Shown: positions 33,757 to 42,834, counted from the first letter of the stretch. The stretch is 54,209 bases of DNA from Cyanobium sp. NIES-981 (GCA_945877595.1 CAMDVN010000010.1:1-54209); one strand, 5' to 3'. Numbers and translations: made by a program. Notes: a model not told the origin generated them from the sequence alone.

Positions 33757-35829
33757 TTGAACGCCCTCTGGCCCTGGTTGCTGCTGCTCTGGCCCCTGGC
33801 CCTGAGCCGGCGTGAGGAGACCCGCTATCGCATTTGGGCCCGCCGCAGCGTCTTGCTGCTGCTGGTGGGTCTCACCCTCCGCTACCTGCACTGGCGGCTC
33901 ACGGCCAGCCTCAACCTGGCCAGCCCGGCCAGCACCAGCTTGAGCTGGCTGCTGCTGCTCGCGGAGGCCTGGTTGCTCCTCAGCGGCCTACTGCCGCTGC
34001 TGCTCGGCTGGCGAGCCTTTGACGATGGCCGCGCCGCCGCTGATGCCGCCGCAGCCGCGTGGCGCGTTGGCAGCTGGCGTCCCACGGTGGCGGTGCTGGT
34101 GCCCACCTGCGGTGAACCGTTGGCCGTGCTCGAGCGGTGCCTGGTGGGCTGCACGGGCCTGAGCTACCCACACGCGCAGGTGTGGGTGCTCGATGACAGC
34201 CAGCGGCCCGAGGTTGAGGCGCTGGCCCAACGCATGGGCTGCGGTTACTTGAGCCGCGGCCAGAGCCACGGCGCCAAGGCCGGCAATCTCAATGCCGGCC
34301 TGGCTGCCACCACCAGCGAGCTCGTCGCCGTCTTTGATGCCGACTTTGTGCCCCAACAGCACTTTCTCGAGCGCACCATCGGCCTGCTAGCCGAACCCAA
34401 GGCCGCCCTGGTTCAAACGCCCCAGGTGTTCTTCAACGCCGACCCGCTGATGCGAAATCTGGCGATGGAGGGCTGGATGTTGCCCGACGAAGACAACTTT
34501 TACCGCTGGATTGAACCGGTGCGCAGCGCCTGGGGAGCTGTGGTGTGCGCGGGCACGTCCTTTGTGGTCAAACGGGCTGCACTGGCCGATGTGGGCGGCT
34601 TCAACGAAGCGGCCCTCAGTGAAGGCTTTGTGACTGGCATTGCCCTCTTGGGCCACGGCTGGCAGGTGCGCTATCTCGGCGAACCCCTGAGTGCCGGTCT
34701 GGCCGCCGAAACCTTGCTCGACTTTGTGCGCCAACGCCAGCGCTGGGCCGCTGGAACCCTGCAGAGCCTCAGGCTGCCCCAGGGCCCACTGCGCCAGCCG
34801 GGCTTGGGCTGGGGCCAACGTCTGGCCCTGCTCGAAGGCTGTTTGCACTGGCTCAACCAGCTTCCACGGCTGCTGCTCCTGCTGATGCCCCTGAGCTACG
34901 GGCTGCTGGGAATCGCGCCGATTTTGATCAGCCGCGAGGGGTTGCTGGGCCAACTACTACCGCTTTGGGCCGGCCTGCTTCTGAGCGTGGGTTGGCTGAA
35001 TCGCCGCAGCCGCCATGCCCTGCTCACTGAGCTGCCCAATTGGGTGCTCGCAGTTCCGCTGGCCACCACCGTGGCCGCCAGCCTGCTGGGTCGCTTTGGC
35101 GGCTTTCGGATCACCCCCAAACAGCAGCCCCGTGAGCACGGCGGCGCGGCGCCCCTGCTGGCCCTTCCGCTGTTGTTGCTGCTGGCGCTCAATGGCCTCA
35201 ACCTGATCAGCCTGGGACGGGCGCTGGCCGGGGGCGGGGCGGGCGGTGCCAGCGGTGCCAGCTCAGCCTCGCTCCAGCTGGGATTGACCTGGGCCCTGCT
35301 CAATCTGCTGGGCCTGCTTGTAGCGCTGCGGGCCTGCTGGGACTGCGCCGATCGCGATCCTCAACCCTGGCTGGCGGTGCCCCAGTTGCGCGGTGTGCTC
35401 TGCCCAGCCCAGCCTGCTGATGCTGCTGCTGCTGCCACTGCTGCTGCTACGGCTGCGTGCTTTGAGGTCCACGTGGAGGCGATCAGTGAGCGCGGCGCCG
35501 ACCTGCAGCTCGACGCCCCGGCTGCTGTTGCACGCCCCCAACACTTGCAGCTCAGCACGGCAAGGGCCGTGATCACCCTGCGCTGTGACGTCACAGATGG
35601 ACCCAAGCACGGCCGCATCAGCGTGCGCTGGTCAGATGGTCAGGGCGAAACTCTGCTGCAACTGCGGCGCTGGTTGTTGTGCCGGCCCGGCTGTTGGCAA
35701 CAACGCGGCGCGGCCCATGAGGCCAGCGCTCTACTGGCCCTGTTCAAGCGCTTGGTACAGCCGCCCCGGCGGCTGGCGGCGGGGCGGCGGAGCCTTGTGT
35801 GGCAGGCACCGGACAGCGGCGTGCGCTGA
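33757..35829 (+). CDS. BcsA-like family 2 glycosyltransferase with C-terminal PilZ-like region
   Basis: This 690-residue membrane protein has N-terminal helices, a GT2 domain (residues ~105-340), more helices (~365-535) and a C-terminal region (~570-660) resembling a PilZ domain. GT motifs are DDS (146-148), FDADF (D194, D196), LSEGFVTG (acidic residue 289 in place of TED) and QRQRW (326-330). It should polymerise a beta-glucan such as cellulose across the membrane. The PilZ-like part lacks a clear RxxxR, so c-di-GMP control is doubtful. No bcsB or other partner is adjacent. The start codon is TTG 33757. Confidence 0.87.
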   Translation: MNALWPWLLLLWPLALSRREETRYRIWARRSVLLLLVGLTLRYLHWRLTASLNLASPASTSLSWLLLLAEAWLLLSGLLPLLLGWRAFDDGRAAADAAAAAWRVGSWRPTVAVLVPTCGEPLAVLERCLVGCTGLSYPHAQVWVLDDSQRPEVEALAQRMGCGYLSRGQSHGAKAGNLNAGLAATTSELVAVFDADFVPQQHFLERTIGLLAEPKAALVQTPQVFFNADPLMRNLAMEGWMLPDEDNFYRWIEPVRSAWGAVVCAGTSFVVKRAALADVGGFNEAALSEGFVTGIALLGHGWQVRYLGEPLSAGLAAETLLDFVRQRQRWAAGTLQSLRLPQGPLRQPGLGWGQRLALLEGCLHWLNQLPRLLLLLMPLSYGLLGIAPILISREGLLGQLLPLWAGLLLSVGWLNRRSRHALLTELPNWVLAVPLATTVAASLLGRFGGFRITPKQQPREHGGAAPLLALPLLLLLALNGLNLISLGRALAGGGAGGASGASSASLQLGLTWALLNLLGLLVALRACWDCADRDPQPWLAVPQLRGVLCPAQPADAAAAATAAATAACFEVHVEAISERGADLQLDAPAAVARPQHLQLSTARAVITLRCDVTDGPKHGRISVRWSDGQGETLLQLRRWLLCRPGCWQQRGAAHEASALLALFKRLVQPPRRLAAGRRSLVWQAPDSGVR

Positions 35830-36499
35830 AATCACAGCGATCGATGGCCGACCTCTGCCAGCTCAGCGGAACCTCCAGCAGGTCGCGGGTGCCAGTAATG
35901 CCCTGCACCGCCAACAGCACGCTGATCAACACCGTGGCGGTGATGTGCAGACGGCGCACGCGCAGCGAGCGCTGAATGTCGGGCCGGGCCGCCGTGGTCC
36001 ACAGCAACAGGCCGGTGAGCAAAATGCCGGCCCAATAGTGGGACGCCCAGAAGCTGCTGCTCAAGGGATTGTCAGACAGGCGCCAGATCTCGCTTTGGCT
36101 GCCAAGGCCAAGCAGGCCGATCCAGCACAGCAGGGCAAAACTGGCGCGCCCCAGGGGCGCACGCACCTGCCACAGCGCGATCAGGCTCACCAGGCTCCCG
36201 ACCCCCACGAGGAGCAACTGCAGCAAGCGCCCTACCCCGCCAGCAAAGGCGGCGGGATCGGCAAAAAATTTGCTGCCAAAGGTGTTCATCAGGGCGATCA
36301 GCACCGCCACCACCACGGCGCCGGTGAGCCAGCGGCCGTGGTCACTGTGCTCGACGGGCACCTGAATGGGCTGCTGGCTGATGCCGAGCCGCCTCTCCCG
36401 CACCAGAATTCCCAGACGAACCGTGGCGCCGACCACGGGATAGATGAACAGGATGGCCAGCACGGGGTGAACCAGGGCCAGCCAGTCGATTGCCGTCAT
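35744..36499 (-). CDS. DUF4079 family membrane protein
   Basis: This ~251-residue protein has six hydrophobic segments and the pattern DWLALVHPVLAILFIYPVVGATVRLG, SHYWAGILLTGLLLW and RRLHITATVLISVLLAVQGITGTRDLLE. This is typical of the cyanobacterial/plant DUF4079 family, which has the histidine pairs of cytochrome b561-like proteins. I used ATG 36499. The C-terminal ~28 residues are low-complexity and overlap the convergent glycosyltransferase by 86 bp, an unusually long tail-to-tail overlap. Confidence 0.83.
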   Translation of the reverse strand: MTAIDWLALVHPVLAILFIYPVVGATVRLGILVRERRLGISQQPIQVPVEHSDHGRWLTGAVVVAVLIALMNTFGSKFFADPAAFAGGVGRLLQLLLVGVGSLVSLIALWQVRAPLGRASFALLCWIGLLGLGSQSEIWRLSDNPLSSSFWASHYWAGILLTGLLLWTTAARPDIQRSLRVRRLHITATVLISVLLAVQGITGTRDLLEVPLSWQRSAIDRCDFSARRCPVPATQGSAAPPPAAGAAVPSA

Positions 36500-36563
36500 C
36501 GGCCCAAGGGAGGGGGTTTCGGTTGCGTTTCTAGATTGGCCAAAATTGCAGCCGCTGGCATCC

Positions 36564-37184
36564 ATGAGCCTTCTGGCCATTTACGACCATCCCGCCACCA
36601 CCGCCTCCTCAACCGCTGCAAGCACGGAGCAGGCCATTCCTGACAGCCACCCCCAACCCAAAAGGATCAGCAGCGACGGTGCGGTGATCCAAGCGGAGCT
36701 GGCCGCCCGTGGGATCGGCTTTCAGCACTGGCCCGCCCCGGTCGAGCTCAGCCCCCATGCCGAACAGGCTGAAATCCTGGCTGCCTATGCGGCCGAGATC
36801 ACCCGGGTGCAGGCCGAAGCCAGCTACGGCACTGTGGACGCAATCCGCATGACCCCGGAGCACCCCGATCGCGCGGCCCTGCGCCAGAAGTTTCTGTCAG
36901 AGCACACCCACGGCGAAGACGAGGTGCGCTTTTTCGTCGAGGGCCGCGGCCTGTTTTGCCTCCACATCGGCGATGAGGTGTTGCAGCTGGTCTGTGAACA
37001 AAACGACTGGATCCGTGTGCCGGCCGGCACACGCCACTGGTTTGACATGGGCGAGACCCCTCAATTCTGTGCCGTGCGCTTCTTCAACAACAGCGAGGGC
37101 TGGGTGGCCCAATTCACGGGTGATCCCATCGCCCAGGGCTACCCCCTGCTCGATCAGCTGATCAAAGCCGCAGATACCCAATGA
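36564..37184 (+). CDS. mtnD: Acireductone dioxygenase
   Basis: This 206-residue cupin enzyme of the methionine salvage pathway has metal ligands H114, H116 and E120 in EHTHGEDEVRFFVEG, and H158 in GTRHWFDMG. Fe or Ni in the site decides the on- or off-pathway product. I chose ATG 36564 (MSLLAIYDHP); a TTG at 36546 is in frame. The stop overlaps the next ATG (ATGA). mtnB and mtnC are about 15 kb away, so the pathway genes are split in this genome. Confidence 0.93.
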   Translation: MSLLAIYDHPATTASSTAASTEQAIPDSHPQPKRISSDGAVIQAELAARGIGFQHWPAPVELSPHAEQAEILAAYAAEITRVQAEASYGTVDAIRMTPEHPDRAALRQKFLSEHTHGEDEVRFFVEGRGLFCLHIGDEVLQLVCEQNDWIRVPAGTRHWFDMGETPQFCAVRFFNNSEGWVAQFTGDPIAQGYPLLDQLIKAADTQ

Positions 37185-38167
37185 GCACGCGTCAGCGCCT
37201 TGTGTTGCAGGTGGTGGTGGCCGCTGCCTGCCTCTGGCTGCCCGATGTCATCGCCCGACAGGTGGGTCTTGCCCGGGCCGCTGGCCTGTTGAGCCTGGCC
37301 AACCTGGCCGCCCTGGTGATCAGCGTGCGCCTGGGCTGGCGCCAGGCCCTGTGGGGGAGCCTCGCCCTCGCCCTGCTGAGCGTTCCGGCGGTATTGAGCC
37401 AGGGCGATCTGCTGGCCGCCACGGGGTTGTTGACACTGACGGCCTGCGCTCTGGGCATCACGATCCGCTGGCAGCTCCAACCGGTCTATTGGTTGCTGAT
37501 GGTGAGCCTCTGCATGCTGGTGGTCGACCTGCCCCTGCCGGACGCCGGCCCGGTCGAATTGACCAAGCTGACCGTTCTGCTGATGCTCAGCTGCAGCCTG
37601 ACCGCGCGGGTTCAAAGCTGGCTCATGCCCCGGAGCGCCACCACGAGCGAGGCGCCGCTAACGGTCCAACACAGCTGGCGGCGCAGCCTTGGCTACGGCC
37701 TGCTGCTGGGCACGACCACGCTGATCACCACCCCGATCGCCATGCAACAGCACTGGCACACCACAGGGCTGTGGTTGATCCTGACCCCCATCTTGGTGAT
37801 CCGTCCGTTTGTGAAGGATGGCTGGCGCGTCGCCCTCAATCGGTGCCTGGGCAGCATCGCCGGAGTGCTGCTGGTGCATCTGCTGGCGCTGGTGCTACCC
37901 CCGGCCCTTCCCCTGCAGGTGCCAGCGATCGCCCTGGGAGCAACGGCCGCTCTGATGGGGGCCAAGCACGGTCCCCCGGTCCTGTTTGTGGTGCTGTTGA
38001 CAGCCACCATCGTGCTGTTCAACAGCAGCGATTCGAGCCTGTTGTTCATGGCCGACCGCCGCCTGGAGGCCAACCTGATCGGCATTGGCGTCGCCCTGGG
38101 GGTCCTGGCCCTGGCCCATCCAAGTGAACACCTGCTCACGCGTCATCGGGCAGCCAATGGTTCGTGA
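37181..38167 (+). CDS. FUSC-like (aromatic acid exporter family) membrane protein
   Basis: This 328-residue protein has at least eight hydrophobic segments. The central motif GLWLILTPILVIRPFVKDGWRVALNRCLGSIAGVLLV is typical of FUSC/aromatic-acid efflux membrane halves. The usual soluble half is absent. The ATG overlaps the mtnD stop (ATGA). Substrate unknown. Confidence 0.8.
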   Translation: MSTRQRLVLQVVVAAACLWLPDVIARQVGLARAAGLLSLANLAALVISVRLGWRQALWGSLALALLSVPAVLSQGDLLAATGLLTLTACALGITIRWQLQPVYWLLMVSLCMLVVDLPLPDAGPVELTKLTVLLMLSCSLTARVQSWLMPRSATTSEAPLTVQHSWRRSLGYGLLLGTTTLITTPIAMQQHWHTTGLWLILTPILVIRPFVKDGWRVALNRCLGSIAGVLLVHLLALVLPPALPLQVPAIALGATAALMGAKHGPPVLFVVLLTATIVLFNSSDSSLLFMADRRLEANLIGIGVALGVLALAHPSEHLLTRHRAANGS

Positions 38168-38278
38168 ATCGGCCAAGAACCCCTGGATGAGGCAGCCCCC
38201 GAAGCGCCGTGATCCACCAACACGAGGCCGGCGGAGAAACGGCCCCACGATCGCTTCATGAGCATGTGGATGGTGAGC

Positions 38279-39169
38279 TCAACGTTGCCATTCCCCCTGC
38301 TCCTGCAGCAACACCTTGCCGGCCTGGGTCACCGTGAGCAATCCGTCTTCGCTCACCTCATAGATCACGTTTCCGTTAGCAAAGCGATAACCCAGGAACC
38401 GGCAAGGCGTCTGGCCATCGGCACAGATGCTGTATTCAGTGCTACCTGTGAGGCTGATCGCCGCACCCGTTTCACGATCCTCGCCCCTGTAACTCACCTG
38501 ATCACACACCACAGTGCCCTCCGGGCAATGGCGCTCCACCACAATGCGAAAACTGGGGGTGAGCAACGCATCACCAGCCGAGGCTTGCGAGGGGGCATCG
38601 GCGAAGTCCTGGGATGCCTGATCGTCGCGGCTCAGCAGACTGCGAAGTAGGGGCTTCAACCTGGGACCTGCCTCGCCCGAGGCTTGTGGGTACTGAAGAT
38701 CGCCGATGCGCCACTCACCATCCGTGCGCCGCAGCCAAACCTGAATCGGCATCTCCTTGGTGCGTCCTGGCCCCAGCCCTGCCTTCACCAGCAGACGCGC
38801 CTTCAACTGATCACCGCTGGCACGACAATCCACGAGGCGAAAGCCATAGGAGCTGACCTGAGCCCCATTAAAGGGATCAATATCCAGAAAAGCCGACGCC
38901 GGGGGCTGCAAACGAAAGGCCGCTTGGAGGTCCTCATAGAGCGCTGGCTCCAACAGGTCCTCCTGTTGATCCAAGTGGTCGCGGTAGGCATCCCCCGCGC
39001 CGATGTACCAGCTGTAGAGCTGCGTGATGGTGTCGGCCGCCTGCGGCGGGCAAACCGATGCGGCGGGCGTCGCCGAGGCACAACCCACCACCGCGCTGAT
39101 CAGGCCGATCAGGGCCACAACGGTGGGCAGTTCACGGGAAGCCCGCAGTGTCATGACAGGTTCAGGCAT
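38279..39169 (-). CDS. Putative lipoprotein with DUF3828-like domain
   Basis: This ~296-residue exported protein has a signal peptide ending in the possible lipobox AVVGC (Cys ~30). A domain with ADTITQLYSWYIGAGDAYRDHL, EPALYEDLQAAF and DPFNGAQVSSYGF, characteristic of DUF3828, follows. The C-terminal half (from ~200) is a separate beta-rich region with four cysteines. The function is unknown. I used ATG 39169; ATG 39154 is also possible. Neighbouring DNA is accessory in character. Confidence 0.75.
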   Translation of the reverse strand: MPEPVMTLRASRELPTVVALIGLISAVVGCASATPAASVCPPQAADTITQLYSWYIGAGDAYRDHLDQQEDLLEPALYEDLQAAFRLQPPASAFLDIDPFNGAQVSSYGFRLVDCRASGDQLKARLLVKAGLGPGRTKEMPIQVWLRRTDGEWRIGDLQYPQASGEAGPRLKPLLRSLLSRDDQASQDFADAPSQASAGDALLTPSFRIVVERHCPEGTVVCDQVSYRGEDRETGAAISLTGSTEYSICADGQTPCRFLGYRFANGNVIYEVSEDGLLTVTQAGKVLLQEQGEWQR

Positions 39170-39554
39170 CAATCGAGCGTTCTCCTGGTGCGTAGGGATC
39201 CGGGGCGCCAACAAAAGCGCAGGGGCCTGACGTGAACTGACCTTGAGCGGTCAGCATCAGGCTTACAACAGCTACGGGCATCGAGAGCGGAGACAGCCAC
39301 GGCAACCGAGACATGCCGCTGCCAAGACTGGGACCGTGCAAAGACTCGGACCGTGCCGAGACATGGACCGAGCCAAGACTCGGACCGTGCCCCGACGGAC
39401 CGCGCCCCGACCGGCCGGCGAGGCCAGATCCAGGCCATCCAGTGGCATGAGCCAGGGGCCCCCACCCTCTTGTTCAAGCCGCAAACCGGGCCGGAGGTGG
39501 CGGAGGTTCAATGGCGCAACAAGCGCCAGCCCAAGCACACCCAAAAAGCATCAA
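39170..39554. other. Intergenic stretch between two lipoprotein genes
   Basis: About 385 bp with no supported gene. It holds the 17-bp tandem array described separately, and short frames that match nothing. Confidence 0.5.
39321..39388. repeat. 17-bp tandem array, four units
   Basis: Units 39321-39337, 39338-39354, 39355-39371 and 39372-39388 follow GCCAAGACTCGGACCGT with one to three changes each. Shorter degenerate copies (GCCCCGACGGACCGC) continue to about 39413. The array lies in non-coding DNA. Confidence 0.9.
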
Positions 39555-39989
39555 TCAGCTTTGCAGCGAATTAATGCATGCAGAACTAGTCTCTTTGACT
39601 GCCTCAACAAACAGCTTTACAGTGTCCTTGCTAATAGGCTCGTCAGTGGACTGTTTTTCTAGATCTTCTAGAATTTTATTATAAGCATTGGCAAGATTTT
39701 GCACTGGGGCCGCTTCATCATCCGCCTTGATTCCCACCTCAATCTCGTCAAGCCTCTTGACTACAGATCCCAATCCATCCAAGAACGTCGGGTCTGAGAG
39801 TTTTCCTTCCTTTTCGGCCTTTTCGATACTTTCTCCACCTTGCTTCATCAGTTCCATGACCTCTGGACACGCACTTGCAAGAGTGTCGCCAGCTGGCGGG
39901 ACCGGCTTGGATGAGTTCGATACTGAACCACCACAGCTTGCCAAGGTCATCATCAAAGCCAATGCGGAAGCAGCCTTCAAAAAAGCCAT
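39555..39989 (-). CDS. Small putative lipoprotein of unknown function
   Basis: This 144-residue exported protein has a signal peptide MAFLKAASALALMMTL and a lipobox TLASC, with the predicted lipid anchor at C19. The mature part is helical and charged (GGESIEKAEKEGKLSD, IKADDEAAPVQNLANAYNKIL), with cysteines at CPEVMEL and near the C terminus that could pair. Codon use is visibly less GC-rich than the surrounding core genes. No family recognised. Confidence 0.75.
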   Translation of the reverse strand: MAFLKAASALALMMTLASCGGSVSNSSKPVPPAGDTLASACPEVMELMKQGGESIEKAEKEGKLSDPTFLDGLGSVVKRLDEIEVGIKADDEAAPVQNLANAYNKILEDLEKQSTDEPISKDTVKLFVEAVKETSSACINSLQS

Positions 39990-40456
39990 TAAATTGAGAT
40001 TGAAAGATTTTTAACTTTTTCATGCTAACATAATTTCTGCTGATTTTTGCCAAGAATCAGGTGGGTTTGGCGCCCAAGCTGAATTGAGGCGGAGTTTTCC
40101 CCCTCAAAGGAACTCCCACCCGATGATCACGCGAAACAATGGAGTTACCCCGATCTGATGAACCGTGATCAGGATCACGCAGCGTTGATTGCGCGGGCGG
40201 TGATTGCACGGGCAGTGATTGACGGGCAGCGATGAACTGCTTGCTGCTTAAGGTCGACCTGACTGAGTTAACCGATCGCTGAATCAGGATGTTGCGATGC
40301 TGAAAGGATTGAAGATCAATAAGCCAACCGAAGGCGGATTAGTTCCGCCGACCGAGGAGATGTATTAATTTAAAACATCAAATCAATAACTTGATGGATC
40401 AAATGACACACAAGGCCCTAGTCTAATTAAATAATCCGAGGATGGAAGCGCCACCC
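39990..40456. other. AT-richer intergenic region upstream of the glutathione transferase gene
   Basis: About 470 bp without a supported gene. It contains a 7-bp inverted repeat (CGTGATC-AG-GATCACG) at 40164-40179, a loose 15-bp triple repeat (GATTGCNCGGGCNGT type) at 40187-40230, and an AT-rich segment at 40363-40435 likely to carry the promoter of the next gene. Confidence 0.55.
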
Positions 40457-41179
40457 ATGCAAACCCCTAAATTGCTCGACAATCCGCACATCGTATTAAC
40501 CTACTTTGCAATTCCTGGAGCCGCCGAGCGCGTACGACTTGCGCTATGGCTTGGGGGAATTAAATTTGAAGACGTCCGCATCCCATTTGCCAAATGGCCT
40601 GAATTCAAAAGTCTTACCCCCTACGGGCAACTCCCGGTGATGTCGATTAACAAAAGCGCATGGATTGCTCAAAGCAATGCGATGCTGCAATACGTGGGAA
40701 CACTGGTCCCTTCTCTTTGTCCCGCCGATCAGTTTCTACAGGTTCAAGAAGCCATCGGACTCATCGATGACTTTGAACGCGCGTGGAGGCCCAGTGTCAG
40801 CTTGGCGCTCGAGCCAGAAAAATTGGGCTACGGCATAACAGAAGCGACGGCGTCGTTCATCAAAGGGAGTCCCGAATTAAACGACACAATCAAATCGCTT
40901 CGAGAGGCATTCCTAGACAATGAAATGCCTAAGTATTGCGGCTTCTTCGCAAAGATGACTGAGAATAATGGCGGTCCATTTCTTTGCGGTTCCAAGCCTA
41001 CCTTGGCAGATTGCTGCCTTGTGCCCTTACTTGAACGATACACGCTCGGCTTTGTTGATCACATACCGATGGAAACGCTCGATACCTATCCAGCGATGAC
41101 AAAGTACCTAGCCGCATTCAAGGCCTTGCCCCAAATTCAAGCCTATGAGCAATACTTAGCAGGCATGCCTCATGCTTGA
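40457..41179 (+). CDS. Glutathione S-transferase family protein
   Basis: This 240-residue protein has an N-terminal thioredoxin-like domain (IVLTYFAIPGAAERVRLALWLGGIKFEDVR, then the cis-Pro motif YGQLPVM and the glutathione gamma-Glu contact AQSNAML). A helical C-terminal domain carries the KPTLADCCLVPLL motif. Tyr in LTYF fits the Sigma/Alpha-like catalytic residue, so this looks like a eukaryote-type GST. I chose ATG 40457 for its ribosome-binding site (GGAAG, 8 nt upstream); ATG 40442 is in frame but has no usable spacing. Base composition is clearly less GC-rich than the core genes, so transfer is likely. Confidence 0.9.
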   Translation: MQTPKLLDNPHIVLTYFAIPGAAERVRLALWLGGIKFEDVRIPFAKWPEFKSLTPYGQLPVMSINKSAWIAQSNAMLQYVGTLVPSLCPADQFLQVQEAIGLIDDFERAWRPSVSLALEPEKLGYGITEATASFIKGSPELNDTIKSLREAFLDNEMPKYCGFFAKMTENNGGPFLCGSKPTLADCCLVPLLERYTLGFVDHIPMETLDTYPAMTKYLAAFKALPQIQAYEQYLAGMPHA

Positions 41180-41628
41180 AAGGATGCCAAAGGCGCCTCT
41201 AGCGCAAGGACGACGCTCGACCATGAAAGATTGCATGGTGAATGGAGACGCCACGTTTGAATGGCATTCGATGTTTCGGATCCGTTCTACTGAGCTGTCA
41301 GACTTAAACCGCCAGCCGGCCTCACGTTGATACGACGCGTCAATCCTCAGGCCAGCGAGCGCCGCCCAGCTTTCCAACTCACTGAAAGCGGGACGGCGCT
41401 TTGACCCTCCCTGATCGGGCTGGGCGGATCGACGAGGCGTAGCCGAGTGCGCCGGTGGCCGTCCTGCACTGCCGCCAGCCTGAAAAATCCTTCTCCCTTC
41501 TGAGCGCTCGGTTCCCCTTGCGACGCTGGTTGCGGCACTGTTTGTGGCGCTGGGCCAGTTAAGCCATCTCATTGCTGGTGAGCCGACCCTATTCAGGGGG
41601 CCAAATGGGAAATAGCTGGCAAACAGCT
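41180..41628. other. Intergenic region after the glutathione transferase gene
   Basis: About 450 bp in which I see no credible gene. Open frames on both strands overlap one another and have no recognisable domain. It may hold decayed sequence from the accessory segment. Confidence 0.45.
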
Positions 41629-42246
41629 TTAGCTCCCCAGCTCCACCCCAACAGAATGCATGCGCACCTGCTCCGGAGATGCCAATTCCCCTGTGAGAGC
41701 CTCAGCTTCCACCAGCGCCAGCTGCTCCAGCCGCGCCACGGTGGCCTCGCGACCAAAGCGAGCTTCGGCGAGCAGCCAATAGAGGCCAAAGTGGCGCGCT
41801 TCGCTGGCCAGCAGCTCGCCATAGAGCCCCTGAAGCTCAGCGTCAGGGCTGTGGGCGGCCAGCAGGGCCATGCGCTCGTGGCTGCGGGCCTCAATCAGGC
41901 CAGCCACGAGATAGCTATCGAGCATGCGAGCCGGTTCATCGCGGCGAACCGCTTTGCCCAGGGCGCCGCCATAGCTGGGGGCGGGCAAGGGCCGCAGGGC
42001 CATGCCGCGGCCCTTCAACAGGGCAAGCACCTGCTCAAAATGCTCCAACTCTTCACGGGCCAAGGGGCTGAGCCGCTCGCCCAGGCCCGGCTCAGCCGGA
42101 TAGCGAAACATCAATTGCAGGGCAGCTCCAGCAGCCTTGCGCTCGCAGTGGGCGTGGTCGATCAGAACCAGATCGGGGCGGGCGATGGCCGCATCGAGCC
42201 AGGCCTTGCTGGTGGGAGCCCCCAACCACTTGACCGTGGCGGCCAT
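41629..42246 (-). CDS. miaE: tRNA-(ms2io6A)-hydroxylase MiaE
   Basis: This 205-residue ferritin-like di-iron enzyme has ExxH pairs in IDHAHCERKAA, LAREELEHFEQVL, VAGLIEARSHERM and LLASEARHFGLYW. It hydroxylates the isopentenyl group of ms2i6A37 in tRNA. It starts at ATG 42246, overlapping the aroQ stop by one base (TAATG). The frame continues upstream into aroQ but without homology there. Confidence 0.92.
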   Translation of the reverse strand: MAATVKWLGAPTSKAWLDAAIARPDLVLIDHAHCERKAAGAALQLMFRYPAEPGLGERLSPLAREELEHFEQVLALLKGRGMALRPLPAPSYGGALGKAVRRDEPARMLDSYLVAGLIEARSHERMALLAAHSPDAELQGLYGELLASEARHFGLYWLLAEARFGREATVARLEQLALVEAEALTGELASPEQVRMHSVGVELGS

Positions 42247-42686
42247 TAGCCCACCTCTCGCAGCCGTGCCACGAGGCCCTCGAGGCCCAGCACGTAGCTG
42301 GTGGGGCCAAAGCCGCTGATCACCCCCAGGGCCTTGTCGGCCAAATAGGAGTGCTGTCGAAAGGCCTCGCGGGCATGCACGTTGCTCAAGTGCAACTCCA
42401 CAAAGGGAATCGCCACCCCCAGCAGGGCATCGCGCAGGGCGATCGAGGTGTGGGTGAGGGCGCCGGCATTGATCAAAATGCCCTGCACCTGCCCGCGGGC
42501 CGTATGGATCCGGTCGACCAGGGCGCCCTCGTGGTTGCTCTGGAAACACTCCAGGCCCGCGCCGAGGGCCGCGGCCCGCTGGCGTAGTTCGGCCTCGATC
42601 GTCTCGAGGGTTTGGGCGCCATAGAGCCCGGGTTCACGGTGCCCCAGCAGGTTGAGGTTGGGCCCGTTGAGCAAGAGAATCTGCAT
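42246..42686 (-). CDS. aroQ: Type II 3-dehydroquinate dehydratase
   Basis: This 146-residue protein has all family motifs. These are [18 protein letters not shown] (catalytic Tyr), [28 protein letters not shown] and [17 protein letters not shown] (catalytic His). It is the third enzyme of the shikimate pathway. I chose ATG 42686, where homology begins; the frame extends 9 codons upstream. It is coupled to miaE by a TAATG overlap. Confidence 0.95.
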   Translation of the reverse strand: MQILLLNGPNLNLLGHREPGLYGAQTLETIEAELRQRAAALGAGLECFQSNHEGALVDRIHTARGQVQGILINAGALTHTSIALRDALLGVAIPFVELHLSNVHAREAFRQHSYLADKALGVISGFGPTSYVLGLEGLVARLREVG

Positions 42687-42834
42687 CGAGGTGGCGCCCC
42701 GTGCTGCAGGCACGCCGGCTCATCTGCATCGATCGTAGGGAGCTGGGTCAGTGGGCCCATCGCTGGCTTACAGCCAGCCAGACCATGGCCCCGTGAGGGA
42801 TCCGATCGACTGGTCAATTCTTCAGGTGTGGTTC

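Noticed and set aside
39243..39662. 139-codon plus-strand frame across the 17-bp repeat
   Set aside because: It is made of the tandem repeat in translation (Arg/Thr/Asp-rich) and overlaps the real lipoprotein gene on the other strand.
41156..41572. 138-codon minus-strand frame after the glutathione transferase gene
   Set aside because: Arg/Ser-rich without any recognisable pattern, overlaps the GST 3' end, and other frames in the same DNA are equally open.
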